A stretch of DNA of 6,296 bases, taken from contig JAJYGM010000369.1 in the NCBI GenBank assembly GCA_021785095.1, positions 1-6,296 of the forward strand, in the 5' to 3' direction. The notes under the pieces are model-generated. The model was not told the DNA's origin. It made no database searches and saw only the letters and a program-made list of their open reading frames with translations. A program made the position numbers and the translations under genes. The stretch's first letter is position 1, and each line of letters opens with the position of its first letter. The DNA comes from Actinomycetes bacterium. Its GTDB lineage: Bacteria; Actinomycetota; Acidimicrobiia; Acidimicrobiales; Bog-793. Shown one piece after another: positions 1 to 6,013 of this stretch.

Positions 1-112
1 CACCCGGGCCTGCGCCTGCGCCTGTACCCGGCACCCGGGCCTGCGCCTGCGCCTGTACCCGGCACCCGGGCCTGCGCCTGCGCCTGTACCCGGCACCCGG
101 GCCTGCGCCTGC
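1..112. repeat. 31-bp tandem direct repeat array (minisatellite-like)
   Basis: Three perfect head-to-tail copies of a 31-bp unit lie at 1-31, 32-62 and 63-93. A fourth copy matches for 19 bases (94-112) and then diverges. Each unit begins CACCCGGGCC and ends GTACCCGG, and holds an internal hexamer repeat (GCCTGC, GCCTGC, GCCTGT). The array runs off the left edge of the window, so its true copy number is unknown. A 31-bp period is not a multiple of three, so a coding frame would shift at every copy, which argues against a repetitive protein. The perfect identity suggests recent expansion by slippage or active homogenisation. Its function is unknown. Confidence 0.95.
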
Positions 113-114
113 AC

Positions 115-164
115 GAAGTGGCAGGCAAATCGCTTCGAAATCGGCGCGCTTTGCCTGGCACTTT
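115..164. other. long imperfect inverted repeat / hairpin between two repeat arrays
   Basis: The left arm AGTGGCAGGCAAA (117-129) pairs with the right arm TTTGCCTGGCACT (150-162), with one mismatch (G121 against G158). An extra A-T pair (116/163) and a G-T pair (115/164) extend it outward. Beyond one mismatch (130/149), CGC/GCG (131-133/146-148) extends it inward, leaving a loop of about 12 nt (134-145). Only three T residues follow the right arm, so this is a poor intrinsic terminator, though it could still end or protect a transcript arriving from the left. It fits exactly between the 31-bp and the 11-bp arrays. Confidence 0.7.
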
Positions 165-247
165 CACGGCGCAGTCACGGCGCAGCCACGGCGCGGTCAC
201 AGCGCGGTCACGGCGCATTCACAGCGCAGTCACGGCGCAGTCACGGG
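164..247. repeat. array of seven 11-bp direct repeats upstream of arcA
   Basis: Seven contiguous 11-bp units with consensus TCACGGCGCAG start at 164, 175, 186, 197, 208, 219 and 230. A partial eighth (TCACGGG, 241-247) follows. Units 1, 2 and 7 are identical; units 3-6 each differ at one or two positions (for example CCACGGCGCGG, TCACAGCGCGG, TCACGGCGCAT). The period is about one DNA helical turn, so equivalent bases face the same side of the helix. The last unit ends roughly 90 bp before the proposed arcA -10 element. This spacing suits a cooperative protein-binding site, but simple slippage-generated repeat DNA is equally possible. Confidence 0.9.
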
Positions 248-334
248 CAAGGCCTCCCGACAGGGGCAAGGGGCAACGCTCCCTCGTAGTGTGAGTCGTG
301 ACTTTCGGCCCTTCCTGTGCCGGCTGCCCGTCCC

Positions 335-340
335 TACAGT
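335..340 (+). promoter_or_regulatory. candidate arcA promoter, -10 element TACAGT
   Basis: TACAGT fits the actinobacterial TANNNT -10 pattern and would start transcription near 347, giving a leader of about 30 nt that contains the arcA ribosome-binding site. No good -35 hexamer is visible 16-18 bp upstream (TTCCTG at 312-317 is the nearest and is weak), as expected for an activator-dependent or extended-spacing promoter. The same hexamer occurs just ahead of hisS (4371-4376). The flanking stretch 248-334 holds no gene that I can support, only short GGGGCAA repeats near 263-276. Confidence 0.4.
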
Positions 341-360
341 CCGACACAGAACCCGGTCGT

Positions 361-369
361 GGAGAGGAG
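361..369 (+). promoter_or_regulatory. ribosome-binding site of arcA
   Basis: The purine-rich GGAGAGGAG ends 8 nt before the ATG at 378. This decides the arcA start: the reading frame stays open upstream to a GTG at 291, but the extra 29 residues do not resemble the family's N-terminus, whereas the protein from 378 begins with the typical short lead into [16 protein letters not shown]. Confidence 0.75.
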
Positions 370-377
370 CACGAGAC

Positions 378-1613
378 ATGACTGGAGCAGGCGAGGTCTT
401 CAACGTGCAGTCGGAGGTCGGTCTGCTCCACCAGGCGATCCTCCACCGACCGGGCCTCGAGCTCTCGCGCCTCACGCCTGGGAACATCGACGACCTCCTC
501 TTCGACGACGTCCTCTGGGTCGACCGGGCGAAGGAGGAGCACGATGCGTTTGCAGAGTCGCTCCGCGAAAAGGGCGTCCTCGTGCACTACTACGGCCAGC
601 TGCTCGCGGACGTGCTCGAGATCCCCGACGGGCGCGCGTTCGTGCTCGACCGCATCTGCACGCCGGAGACGGTCGGGCCCACGCTCGTCGACCCGTTGCG
701 CCGGCTCTTCGACGACCTGGACGGACTCGAGCTCGCCACGTACCTGGTCGGCGGCGTGCTCAAGGGCGACCTGCACCCGATCCGGGCGAAGAGCCTCCGC
801 TGGGAGACGCTGCGGACAGACGATTTCTTGCTCGCCCCGCTCCCGAACCACCTGTTCCAGCGGGACAATTCCTGCTGGGTCTACGGCGGCGTCTCGATCA
901 ATCCCATGGCCAAGCCCGCCCGCGAGCGCGAGACCCTCCACAGCCGGGCGATCTACCGCTTCCATCCGATGTTCGCCGACGCCGAGTTCGTCACCTACCT
1001 CGGTGACGACGACCTGAACCACCTGCCCGCCACGCTCGAGGGCGGCGACGTCCATGTGATCGGGAACGGCACCGTCATGATCGGGATGGGGGAGCGCACC
1101 TCGCCGATGGGGGCGGAGATCCTCGCGGCACGCCTGTTGGAGAGCGGTCAGGTCCACACGGTCATCGCCGTCGAGCTGCCGAAGTCGCATGCCATGATGC
1201 ATCTCGACACCGCGATGACGATGGTCGACCGCTCGACCTTCGTCCTCTATCCGTACTTCGACCGGAAGCTGCGCTCGTGGACGATCCGGGCAGGCGACGA
1301 GCCGGGCGTCACGGTCGTCGCACAGAACCACGACCTCTGGCAGACACTCGCCGGCATCCTCGAGGTCGACGAGGTGACGGTGCTCGTGACCGACGAGGAC
1401 ATCCGGGCGGCGCAGCGCGAACAGTGGGACAACGGCACGAACTACCTGGCGGTGTCACCAGGCGTCGTGTTCGGCTACGACCGCAACGTCGCCACGAACA
1501 CGATGCTGCGCAAGCACGGGATCGAAGTCGTGACCGTGTCGGGGAGCGAGCTCGGCCGGGGCCGTGGCGGACCGCGGTGCATGACGTGCCCGATCCAGCG
1601 CGACCCGGCGTGA
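378..1613 (+). CDS. arcA: arginine deiminase
   Basis: Cytosolic enzyme (411 aa, the usual length for bacterial ADI) that hydrolyses L-arginine to L-citrulline and ammonia, the first step of the arginine deiminase pathway. The guanidino-modifying-enzyme fold is clear from its motifs: [16 protein letters not shown] at 11-26; [12 protein letters not shown] at 156-167 with substrate-binding Asp163; EGGDV at 221-225 with Glu221; [11 protein letters not shown] at 274-284 with catalytic His275 and Asp277; and the C-terminal [13 protein letters not shown] with nucleophile Cys401. All catalytic residues known from Pseudomonas aeruginosa ArcA therefore have counterparts. One small oddity is Gln161, where many ADIs have Thr (the FTRD motif). 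It is the first gene of a same-strand arcABC cluster, with a proposed promoter at 335-340 and a clear ribosome-binding site. The stop codon is embedded in a Shine-Dalgarno-like sequence (1613-1620). Family assignment is very secure. Confidence 0.97.
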   Translation: MTGAGEVFNVQSEVGLLHQAILHRPGLELSRLTPGNIDDLLFDDVLWVDRAKEEHDAFAESLREKGVLVHYYGQLLADVLEIPDGRAFVLDRICTPETVGPTLVDPLRRLFDDLDGLELATYLVGGVLKGDLHPIRAKSLRWETLRTDDFLLAPLPNHLFQRDNSCWVYGGVSINPMAKPARERETLHSRAIYRFHPMFADAEFVTYLGDDDLNHLPATLEGGDVHVIGNGTVMIGMGERTSPMGAEILAARLLESGQVHTVIAVELPKSHAMMHLDTAMTMVDRSTFVLYPYFDRKLRSWTIRAGDEPGVTVVAQNHDLWQTLAGILEVDEVTVLVTDEDIRAAQREQWDNGTNYLAVSPGVVFGYDRNVATNTMLRKHGIEVVTVSGSELGRGRGGPRCMTCPIQRDPA

Positions 1614-1646
1614 GGAGGTGCGTGAGGATTCACGCACGGAAGGAGA
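1613..1646 (+). promoter_or_regulatory. arcA-arcB intercistronic hairpin flanked by two Shine-Dalgarno sequences
   Basis: An 8-bp perfect stem, GTGCGTGA (1618-1625) with TCACGCAC (1630-1637), closes a 4-nt loop. It is preceded by AGGAGGTG (1613-1620), a near-perfect anti-16S match overlapping both the arcA stop and the stem, and followed directly by GGAAGGAGA (1638-1646), the arcB ribosome-binding site. An in-frame TGA at 1623-1625 rules out an arcB start upstream, so the ATG at 1650 is the start. There is no T-tract, so it is not a terminator. It may set an mRNA processing or stability boundary, or hold ribosomes for re-initiation. Confidence 0.65.
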
Positions 1647-1649
1647 AGC

Positions 1650-2648
1650 ATGACGAAACTGCTCGGTCGGAGCTTCCTCAAGGAGATCGACTTCACCAAG
1701 GAGGAGCTCCTCCAGTTGATCGACCTCGCTGCCGAGCTGCGCCGCGAGAAGCGTGACGGCGAGGAGGACCCGCGACTGCGGGGCAAGAACATCGCCCTCG
1801 TCTTCGAGAAGCCGTCGACGCGCACAAGGGCGGCCTTCGAGGTCGCTGCGCACGACCAGGGTGCGCACGTGACCTATCTCGGGGCATCGGAATCCCAGCT
1901 CGGGTACAAGGAGTCGATGAAGGACACGGCGCGGGTGCTCGGGCGCATGTTCGACGGCATCGAGTACCGGGGCTCCGCCCAGGCGAACGTCGAGACGCTC
2001 GCTGCCTACTCGGGGGTGCCGGTCTGGAACGGGTTGACCGACGAGTGGCACCCGACCCAGATGCTGGCCGACGTGCTGACGATGCTCGACCACTCGGCCG
2101 GATCTGTCGAGAAGTTGAAGTTCTGTTACCTCGGCGACGCCCGCAACAACGTCGCGAACTCGCTGCTCGTGACCGGTGCGCTGCTCGGGGCAGACGTGAG
2201 GCTGGCAGCGCCGGAGGCGCTCTGGCCGTCGCCGGACGTCCGGGACATCGCCGCCGATCTCGCCATCGCCTCCGGCGGAAGGACACTCGTCACCACCGAT
2301 CTCGAGCATGCCGTCGAGGGAGTGGACTTCCTCTACACCGACGTGTGGCTCTCCATGGGTGAGCCGGAGGCCTACTGGGGCCAGCGGATCGAGGAGCTGC
2401 TGCCGTACCAGGTGAACGAGCGGGTCCTGAAGGCCACGGGTAACGAGCGCGTGAAGTTCCTCCACTGCCTTCCCGCTCTGCACGACGGGGAGACCGAGGT
2501 CGGGAAGAAGATCGCCGGGCAGTTCGGGCTCGACGCGCTCGAGGTCACCGACGAGGTCTTCGAGTCCTCGGCGTCGATCGTCTTCGACCAGGCCGAGAAC
2601 CGCCTCCACACGGTGAAGGCGATCATGGTCGCCACCCTCGGCAGCTGA
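1650..2648 (+). CDS. arcB: ornithine carbamoyltransferase (catabolic type by context)
   Basis: A 332-aa cytosolic enzyme of the aspartate/ornithine carbamoyltransferase family, normal length. In the ADI pathway it runs in the citrulline-splitting direction: citrulline plus phosphate gives ornithine and carbamoyl phosphate. The N-terminal carbamoyl-phosphate domain has FEKPSTRTR (52-60, the STRTR phosphate loop) and [12 protein letters not shown] (134-145). The C-terminal ornithine domain has DVWLSMGE (231-238, the SMG loop), LHCLPALHD (271-279, the HCLP motif) and a conserved [16 protein letters not shown] tail (316-331). Sequence alone does not fully separate the catabolic ArcB from the anabolic ArgF. 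The assignment rests on its position between arcA and arcC, with no arginine-biosynthesis genes in view. It has its own ribosome-binding site behind an intercistronic hairpin and lies only 2 nt from arcC. Confidence 0.95.
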   Translation: MTKLLGRSFLKEIDFTKEELLQLIDLAAELRREKRDGEEDPRLRGKNIALVFEKPSTRTRAAFEVAAHDQGAHVTYLGASESQLGYKESMKDTARVLGRMFDGIEYRGSAQANVETLAAYSGVPVWNGLTDEWHPTQMLADVLTMLDHSAGSVEKLKFCYLGDARNNVANSLLVTGALLGADVRLAAPEALWPSPDVRDIAADLAIASGGRTLVTTDLEHAVEGVDFLYTDVWLSMGEPEAYWGQRIEELLPYQVNERVLKATGNERVKFLHCLPALHDGETEVGKKIAGQFGLDALEVTDEVFESSASIVFDQAENRLHTVKAIMVATLGS

Positions 2649-2650
2649 CG

Positions 2651-3580
2651 ATGCGCATCGTGGTGGCGCTCGGCGGGAACGCCCTCCTCGAACGGGGCGA
2701 GAAGCCGGATGCCGAGATCCAGCAGCACCACGTCGAGAGCGCCGTACACGCGATCGCTTCTCTGTGCCGGCAGCACGAGCTCGTGATCACGCATGGGAAC
2801 GGCCCACAGGTCGGCGTCCTTGCCGTCGAGAGCGAGAGCGACCCGGCTCTCTCGCACGGCTATCCGCTCGACTCGATCGGAGCGCAGACCCAGGGCCTGA
2901 TCGGCTACTGGCTCGCCCAGGCGCTCGACAACGCTGTGCCGGAAGGCACGTTCGCGACCGTCATCTGCCAGACGGTCGTGAGCGCGACCGACCCTGCCAT
3001 GTCGAGCCCGACGAAGTTCGTCGGGCAGGTGTACAGCGAGCAGACGGCTCGCCGGCTGGCGGACGAGCGCGGATGGTCTGTGCGGCCCGACGGGAAGTCG
3101 TGGCGTCGCGTCGTTCCGTCGCCCATGCCGGTCGAGATCGTGGAGCTCCCCGTGATCGAGCGGCTCCTCGCCGCCGGCGTCACGGTCGTGTGCTCGGGTG
3201 GCGGCGGGATACCGGTCGTGCGCGACCCAGAGGGCAGGCTTCGGGGAGTGGAAGCTGTGATCGACAAGGACCGCTCTGCGGCGCTCCTCGCAGAGCAGGT
3301 GCGAGCGGACGCGCTGCTCATCCTCACCGACGTTCCGGCCGTCGAGATCGGCTACGGGACGCCGGACGCTCGCCCATTGCACGCGACGACCGTGGCCGAG
3401 CTGCGCTCCCTCGGCCTGCCCGCAGGGTCGATGGGCCCGAAGGCGGAAGCGGCCTGCACGTTCGTCGAGGCGACGGGCAAGTTCGCCGGGATCGGGCGCC
3501 TCGACGACGCAGAAAGGCTACTTGCCGGCGAGGCTGGGACCGTCCTCGGGTCCCTGGCGATCTCGGCACCCGCCACCTGA
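2651..3580 (+). CDS. arcC: carbamate kinase
   Basis: A 309-aa cytosolic member of the amino-acid-kinase family, standard length for carbamate kinase. It transfers phosphate from carbamoyl phosphate to ADP, yielding ATP, ammonia and CO2; this is the energy-conserving step of the pathway. Visible motifs are ALGGNALL (6-13), THGNGPQVG (47-55), CSGGGGIPVV (181-190), the nucleotide-site region VIDKDRSAALLAEQ (203-216) followed by LILTDV (223-228), MGPKAEAA (261-268) and a C-terminal EAGTVLGS (294-301). The start lies 2 nt after the arcB stop and has no recognisable Shine-Dalgarno sequence, so translation is probably coupled to arcB. This would keep ArcB and ArcC output in step. No broken motif or unusual insertion is seen. 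The alternative amino-acid kinases (glutamate, acetylglutamate, UMP) are excluded by length and motif set. Confidence 0.97.
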   Translation: MRIVVALGGNALLERGEKPDAEIQQHHVESAVHAIASLCRQHELVITHGNGPQVGVLAVESESDPALSHGYPLDSIGAQTQGLIGYWLAQALDNAVPEGTFATVICQTVVSATDPAMSSPTKFVGQVYSEQTARRLADERGWSVRPDGKSWRRVVPSPMPVEIVELPVIERLLAAGVTVVCSGGGGIPVVRDPEGRLRGVEAVIDKDRSAALLAEQVRADALLILTDVPAVEIGYGTPDARPLHATTVAELRSLGLPAGSMGPKAEAACTFVEATGKFAGIGRLDDAERLLAGEAGTVLGSLAISAPAT

Positions 3581-3618
3581 ACGCTGCCCAGGTCAGAGAG
3601 CGCGCACCCGCTCGCAAG

Positions 3619-3624
3619 TACGCT
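3619..3624 (+). promoter_or_regulatory. possible -10 element (TACGCT) for a leaderless transcript
   Basis: TACGCT fits TANNNT and lies 6 nt before the GTG start at 3631, the spacing expected if transcription begins on the start codon itself. The gene lacks any Shine-Dalgarno sequence, which suits a leaderless message. No convincing -35 box is seen. Read-through from arcC, 50 bp upstream, is an alternative, and the intervening stretch has only a 5-bp stem (3598-3602 with 3609-3613). Confidence 0.35.
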
Positions 3625-3630
3625 CAGCTC

Positions 3631-4314
3631 GTGACGCTCGAGTTGGAGTTCACGGTCGAGCCCTTCGAGCCCGGCGTACCGGGAGCCCATGTCCGCGCGG
3701 CCGAGGAGGCGGCCCGGTCCGTCGCCGGCGACCTGTCGATCGGGCCGTTCGGCACCTCGATCAGCGGGCGAGACGAAGAGGTGCTGCAGGCCGTCACACG
3801 AGTCGTCCGTTCCGCCATCTCGGCGGGTGCGACCCGGGTGACGCTCCAGGTCAGCTCTGACGGTGAGCCCGGCGACGGAGCACCGGTGGCTCCGGACCCT
3901 CCATCGAGCGCAGAGACCCAGCTTGGTCCTGACGCTGCGGACGACACGGAGGCCTTCCTCGTCGTCGTCGCAAAGCTCGTCCAGGCTCTGGGCGGGACGC
4001 TCATCGGACCCGGGGAGGCCGAGGCCCTCGACACTCCCGTCGTCTGGCACGGCGAGACCATCGCTGCTGTTCACCACCTCCCCCTGCACAGCGCACTCGA
4101 CCGGTTGCTCGACCGCGTAGCCGAGGAGATGGGCTCACCTCTCTCAGAGCTGTCGCGCGAAGAGAAGCAGCGAGCCGTGCAGCTGCTCGAAGAGCGGGGC
4201 GCCTTCGCGTTCCGCAAGAGCGTCGAGGACGCGGCTCAGGCCCTGCAGGTGAGCCGCTTCACTGTCTACAACTACCTGAGCCGCATCTCGGAGGGCCGCA
4301 AGCCCGTGGGGTGA
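3631..4314 (+). CDS. putative transcriptional regulator: MTH1187/YkoF-like (Thiamine_BP) domain fused to YheO/DauR-type HTH
   Basis: A 227-aa soluble protein with no membrane segment or signal peptide. Residues about 2-75 resemble the MTH1187/YkoF thiamine-binding-protein family: a first strand LELEFTVEP, then a helix, then the family signature SIGPFGTSISG (36-46), a helix and a final strand VTLQVS. Residues about 76-106 are a Pro/Asp-rich linker. Residues about 107-175 are a helical region of unclear identity. Residues about 176-218 match the YheO/DauR-type helix-turn-helix (HTH_22): SREEKQRAVQLLEERGAF, then SVEDAAQALQVSRFTVYNYLSRI. DauR-type proteins are known to control arginine catabolism in Pseudomonas, so its position 50 bp after arcC suggests it regulates the arc operon; that link is inferred. 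The ligand is unknown. GTG at 3631 is chosen because no other start codon lies between it and the arcC stop, and the conserved domain begins at once. The HTH is fairly sure, the N-terminal domain likely. Confidence 0.8.
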   Translation: MTLELEFTVEPFEPGVPGAHVRAAEEAARSVAGDLSIGPFGTSISGRDEEVLQAVTRVVRSAISAGATRVTLQVSSDGEPGDGAPVAPDPPSSAETQLGPDAADDTEAFLVVVAKLVQALGGTLIGPGEAEALDTPVVWHGETIAAVHHLPLHSALDRLLDRVAEEMGSPLSELSREEKQRAVQLLEERGAFAFRKSVEDAAQALQVSRFTVYNYLSRISEGRKPVG

Positions 4315-4370
4315 TCACGGATGGACGCCTCCCGGTGTCGCACCACGATGAGCCCGCTTCCTTCCCTCGG

Positions 4371-4376
4371 TACAGT
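4371..4376 (+). promoter_or_regulatory. candidate hisS promoter, -10 element TACAGT
   Basis: TACAGT lies 8 nt upstream of the hisS ATG and there is no Shine-Dalgarno sequence in between, so the transcript is probably leaderless or nearly so. The hexamer is identical to the proposed arcA -10 element and also follows a C/T-rich stretch. No clear -35 box is visible. It suggests that hisS is transcribed independently of the regulator gene ending at 4314. Confidence 0.45.
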
Positions 4377-4384
4377 GGCAGGCC

Positions 4385-5746
4385 ATGTCGGTCGCCGCTT
4401 CGATGCGTGGGTTCCCCGAGTGGTTGCCGGCCGGGCAGCTCGTCGAGCAGCGAGTCCTGCGAAGCCTCCGGGAGACCTTCGAGCTGCACGGTTACTCCCC
4501 GCTCGACACGCGGGCGGTCGAGGCTCTCGACACGCTCCTCGAGAAGGGTGAGACGGACAAGGAGATCTACCTCCTTCGCCGGCTGCAGGCCGCCGAGGAC
4601 GAGTCGGACAGCGGGCTCGGTCTCCACTTCGACCTGACCGTCCCGTTCGCGCGCTACGTGCGCGACAACGCCGGAAAGCTCCTGTTCCCCTACAGGCGCT
4701 ACCAGATCCAAAAGGCCTGGCGTGGCGAACGGCCTCAAGAGGGCCGTTACCGCGAGTTCCTGCAGGCCGACATCGACGTGATCGATCGAGGCGAGCTCGC
4801 GCCGCATTTCGAGGCCGAGCTCCCGCTCGTCGCGGCGGAGGCCCTCCGGCGCCTTCCCATCCCGCGTTTCAGCATCCAGGTCAACAACCGCAAGATCATG
4901 CAAGGCATGTTCGAGGGGATCGGCCTGCCGGGAGACACGCTCGCGGCGTTCCGCTCGCTCGACAAGCTGCGCAAGATCGGCCCCGAGGCCGTGAGAGAGC
5001 TGCTCATTGAGGCCGGCGCGTCCCGTGCGCAAGCGGACGTGTGCCTCTCTCTCGCAGGGATACGGACGAGCGACGTGTCGTTCGTCGACGACGTGCGATC
5101 CCTCGGTGTGCGAAGCGACCTGCTCGAGCGCGGTCTAGCCGAACTGGCGGCGGTGCTCGAGGCGGGACGGGCCTTCGCCGGTGACGACAGCCCCTTCGTG
5201 GCGGACCTCCAGATCACCCGCGGTCTCGACTACTACACGGGCACCGTCTACGAGACCGTGATGGAGGGCGCCGAGTCGCTCGGCTCGGTCTGCTCGGGCG
5301 GACGCTACGACAACCTCGTCGGGGGCGAACGCGAGGCCTATCCGGGCGTCGGCGTCAGCATCGGTGTCACCCGCATCCTCGGGCCGCTGCTCGCCCGAGG
5401 CGAGCTCGTGGCGTCGAGACCCGTGCCGACGTGCGTGCTGGTGGCGGTGGCCAGCGAGGAGGCCCGTGCCGAGGCCGACCGCGTCGCTCACATGCTGCGC
5501 GCCCGCCGCATCCCGACGGAGGTCTCGCCGACCGCTGCGAGGTACGGTCGCCAGATCCGTTATGCCGACCAGCGCGGCATCCCGTTCGTCTGGTTCCCGG
5601 GCAACGAGGTGAGGGACATCCGGTCAGGCGCGCAGGTGCCCGCGGACCCGGCCACGTGGATGCCGCCGGAGGAGGACCGCGAAGTCAGCATCACTGCCCC
5701 GGTAGGGCCGGCCGCAGGAGAGGAGCAAGCGCGCGAGCAGTTGTAG
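4385..5746 (+). CDS. hisS: histidyl-tRNA synthetase
   Basis: A 453-aa class II aminoacyl-tRNA synthetase that charges tRNA-His with histidine in the cytosol. The catalytic core shows HFDLTVPFARYV (81-92); motif 2 from PYRRYQIQKAWRGERPQEGR (102-121) into YREFLQADIDV; the HisRS-specific ITRGLDYYTGTVYE (277-290) with the catalytic Arg279; SGGRYDNLVG (304-313); and motif 3 GVGVSIGVTRIL (321-332). A C-terminal anticodon-binding domain follows from about 347 (VPTCVLVAVASEEA, then YGRQIRYADQRGIPFVWFPG at 387-406). The presence of Arg279 and the anticodon domain argues against the paralogue HisZ. The start at 4385 gives a short typical lead into GFPEWLP; Met7 (4403) is a possible alternative. About 20 weakly structured residues end the protein. 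It has its own likely promoter, and nothing ties it functionally to the arc genes. Confidence 0.95.
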   Translation: MSVAASMRGFPEWLPAGQLVEQRVLRSLRETFELHGYSPLDTRAVEALDTLLEKGETDKEIYLLRRLQAAEDESDSGLGLHFDLTVPFARYVRDNAGKLLFPYRRYQIQKAWRGERPQEGRYREFLQADIDVIDRGELAPHFEAELPLVAAEALRRLPIPRFSIQVNNRKIMQGMFEGIGLPGDTLAAFRSLDKLRKIGPEAVRELLIEAGASRAQADVCLSLAGIRTSDVSFVDDVRSLGVRSDLLERGLAELAAVLEAGRAFAGDDSPFVADLQITRGLDYYTGTVYETVMEGAESLGSVCSGGRYDNLVGGEREAYPGVGVSIGVTRILGPLLARGELVASRPVPTCVLVAVASEEARAEADRVAHMLRARRIPTEVSPTAARYGRQIRYADQRGIPFVWFPGNEVRDIRSGAQVPADPATWMPPEEDREVSITAPVGPAAGEEQAREQL

Positions 5747-6013
5747 GGCGCGGCCCAGGACGGCCACGAGCCCGAGGACGACCATGGGCGTGGGGACGAC
5801 GCGGTGACCACGACAGCGGCGCGTCGATGAACCCGGTTCGTTTCCTCGGGCCTGACGTGGCAGCCGGCAACTTCTCGCACCTCTGGGTCTAGGTCGTCGG
5901 CCCCCACGCTCGGGATGCTCGCCGCCGTGCTCTTCCCCATCGTCCTCCGCGGCTGCGACCCCGTCGCCACCAGGGCCGCTCAGGGAAAGCTGTCCTGAGC
6001 GCGGCCTCGGGAC
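5747..6013. other. gene-poor stretch between hisS and the convergent response regulator
   Basis: No open frame here looks like a real gene. The only short ones are a 21-codon frame ending at 5892 (it begins MNPVRFLGPDV), a 27-codon hydrophobic frame at 5916-5999 and short minus-strand frames running into hisS. None has a ribosome-binding site or a recognisable family. They could be decayed remnants or chance frames in G+C-rich DNA. The region also contains the hairpin at 5977-6001. Confidence 0.6.
5977..6001. terminator. possible bidirectional terminator hairpin between convergent genes
   Basis: A perfect 8-bp stem, CGCTCAGG (5977-5984) with CCTGAGCG (5994-6001), encloses a 9-nt loop. GGC/GCC (5974-5976/6004-6006) can add three pairs beyond a two-base bulge. 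It lies 12 bp past the stop of the minus-strand gene and well after hisS. There is no T-tract in either direction, so termination would be of the U-less type sometimes proposed for high-G+C bacteria. Position is the main support. Confidence 0.4.

Noticed and set aside
1..247. CRISPR array
   Set aside because: The repeats are directly contiguous, with no unique spacers between them, so they are tandem repeats and not CRISPR.
291..377. N-terminal extension of ArcA from a GTG at 291
   Set aside because: The extra 29 residues do not fit the family, and the ATG at 378 has a well-placed ribosome-binding site.
219..1331. Long minus-strand open frame (370 codons) opposite arcA
   Set aside because: It is antisense to a certain arcA gene, is rich in Arg/Val/Asp/Glu as expected from high-G+C complement bias, and matches no family I recognise.
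1455..2609. Minus-strand open frame (384 codons) opposite arcA and arcB
   Set aside because: It overlaps two secure genes and has low-complexity composition typical of antisense frames in G+C-rich DNA.
2372..3382. Minus-strand open frame (336 codons) opposite arcB and arcC
   Set aside because: It has the same antisense pattern, spans a gene boundary, and shows no domain signature.
2764..3630. Upstream in-frame extension of the regulator gene through arcC
   Set aside because: This part is the out-of-frame shadow of arcC, Arg/Gly-rich. Real protein signal begins at the GTG at 3631.
4259..5032. Minus-strand open frame (257 codons) opposite the start of hisS
   Set aside because: It covers the conserved catalytic domain of hisS in antisense and has no recognisable motif.
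4385..5746. HisZ (ATP phosphoribosyltransferase regulatory subunit) instead of HisS
   Set aside because: The catalytic RGLDYYTG arginine and a C-terminal anticodon-binding domain are both present, and HisZ lacks the latter.
5560..5970. Minus-strand open frame (136 codons) spanning the hisS end and the gap
   Set aside because: It overlaps the hisS anticodon-domain coding sequence and its Ser/Arg/Pro-rich product resembles no known protein.
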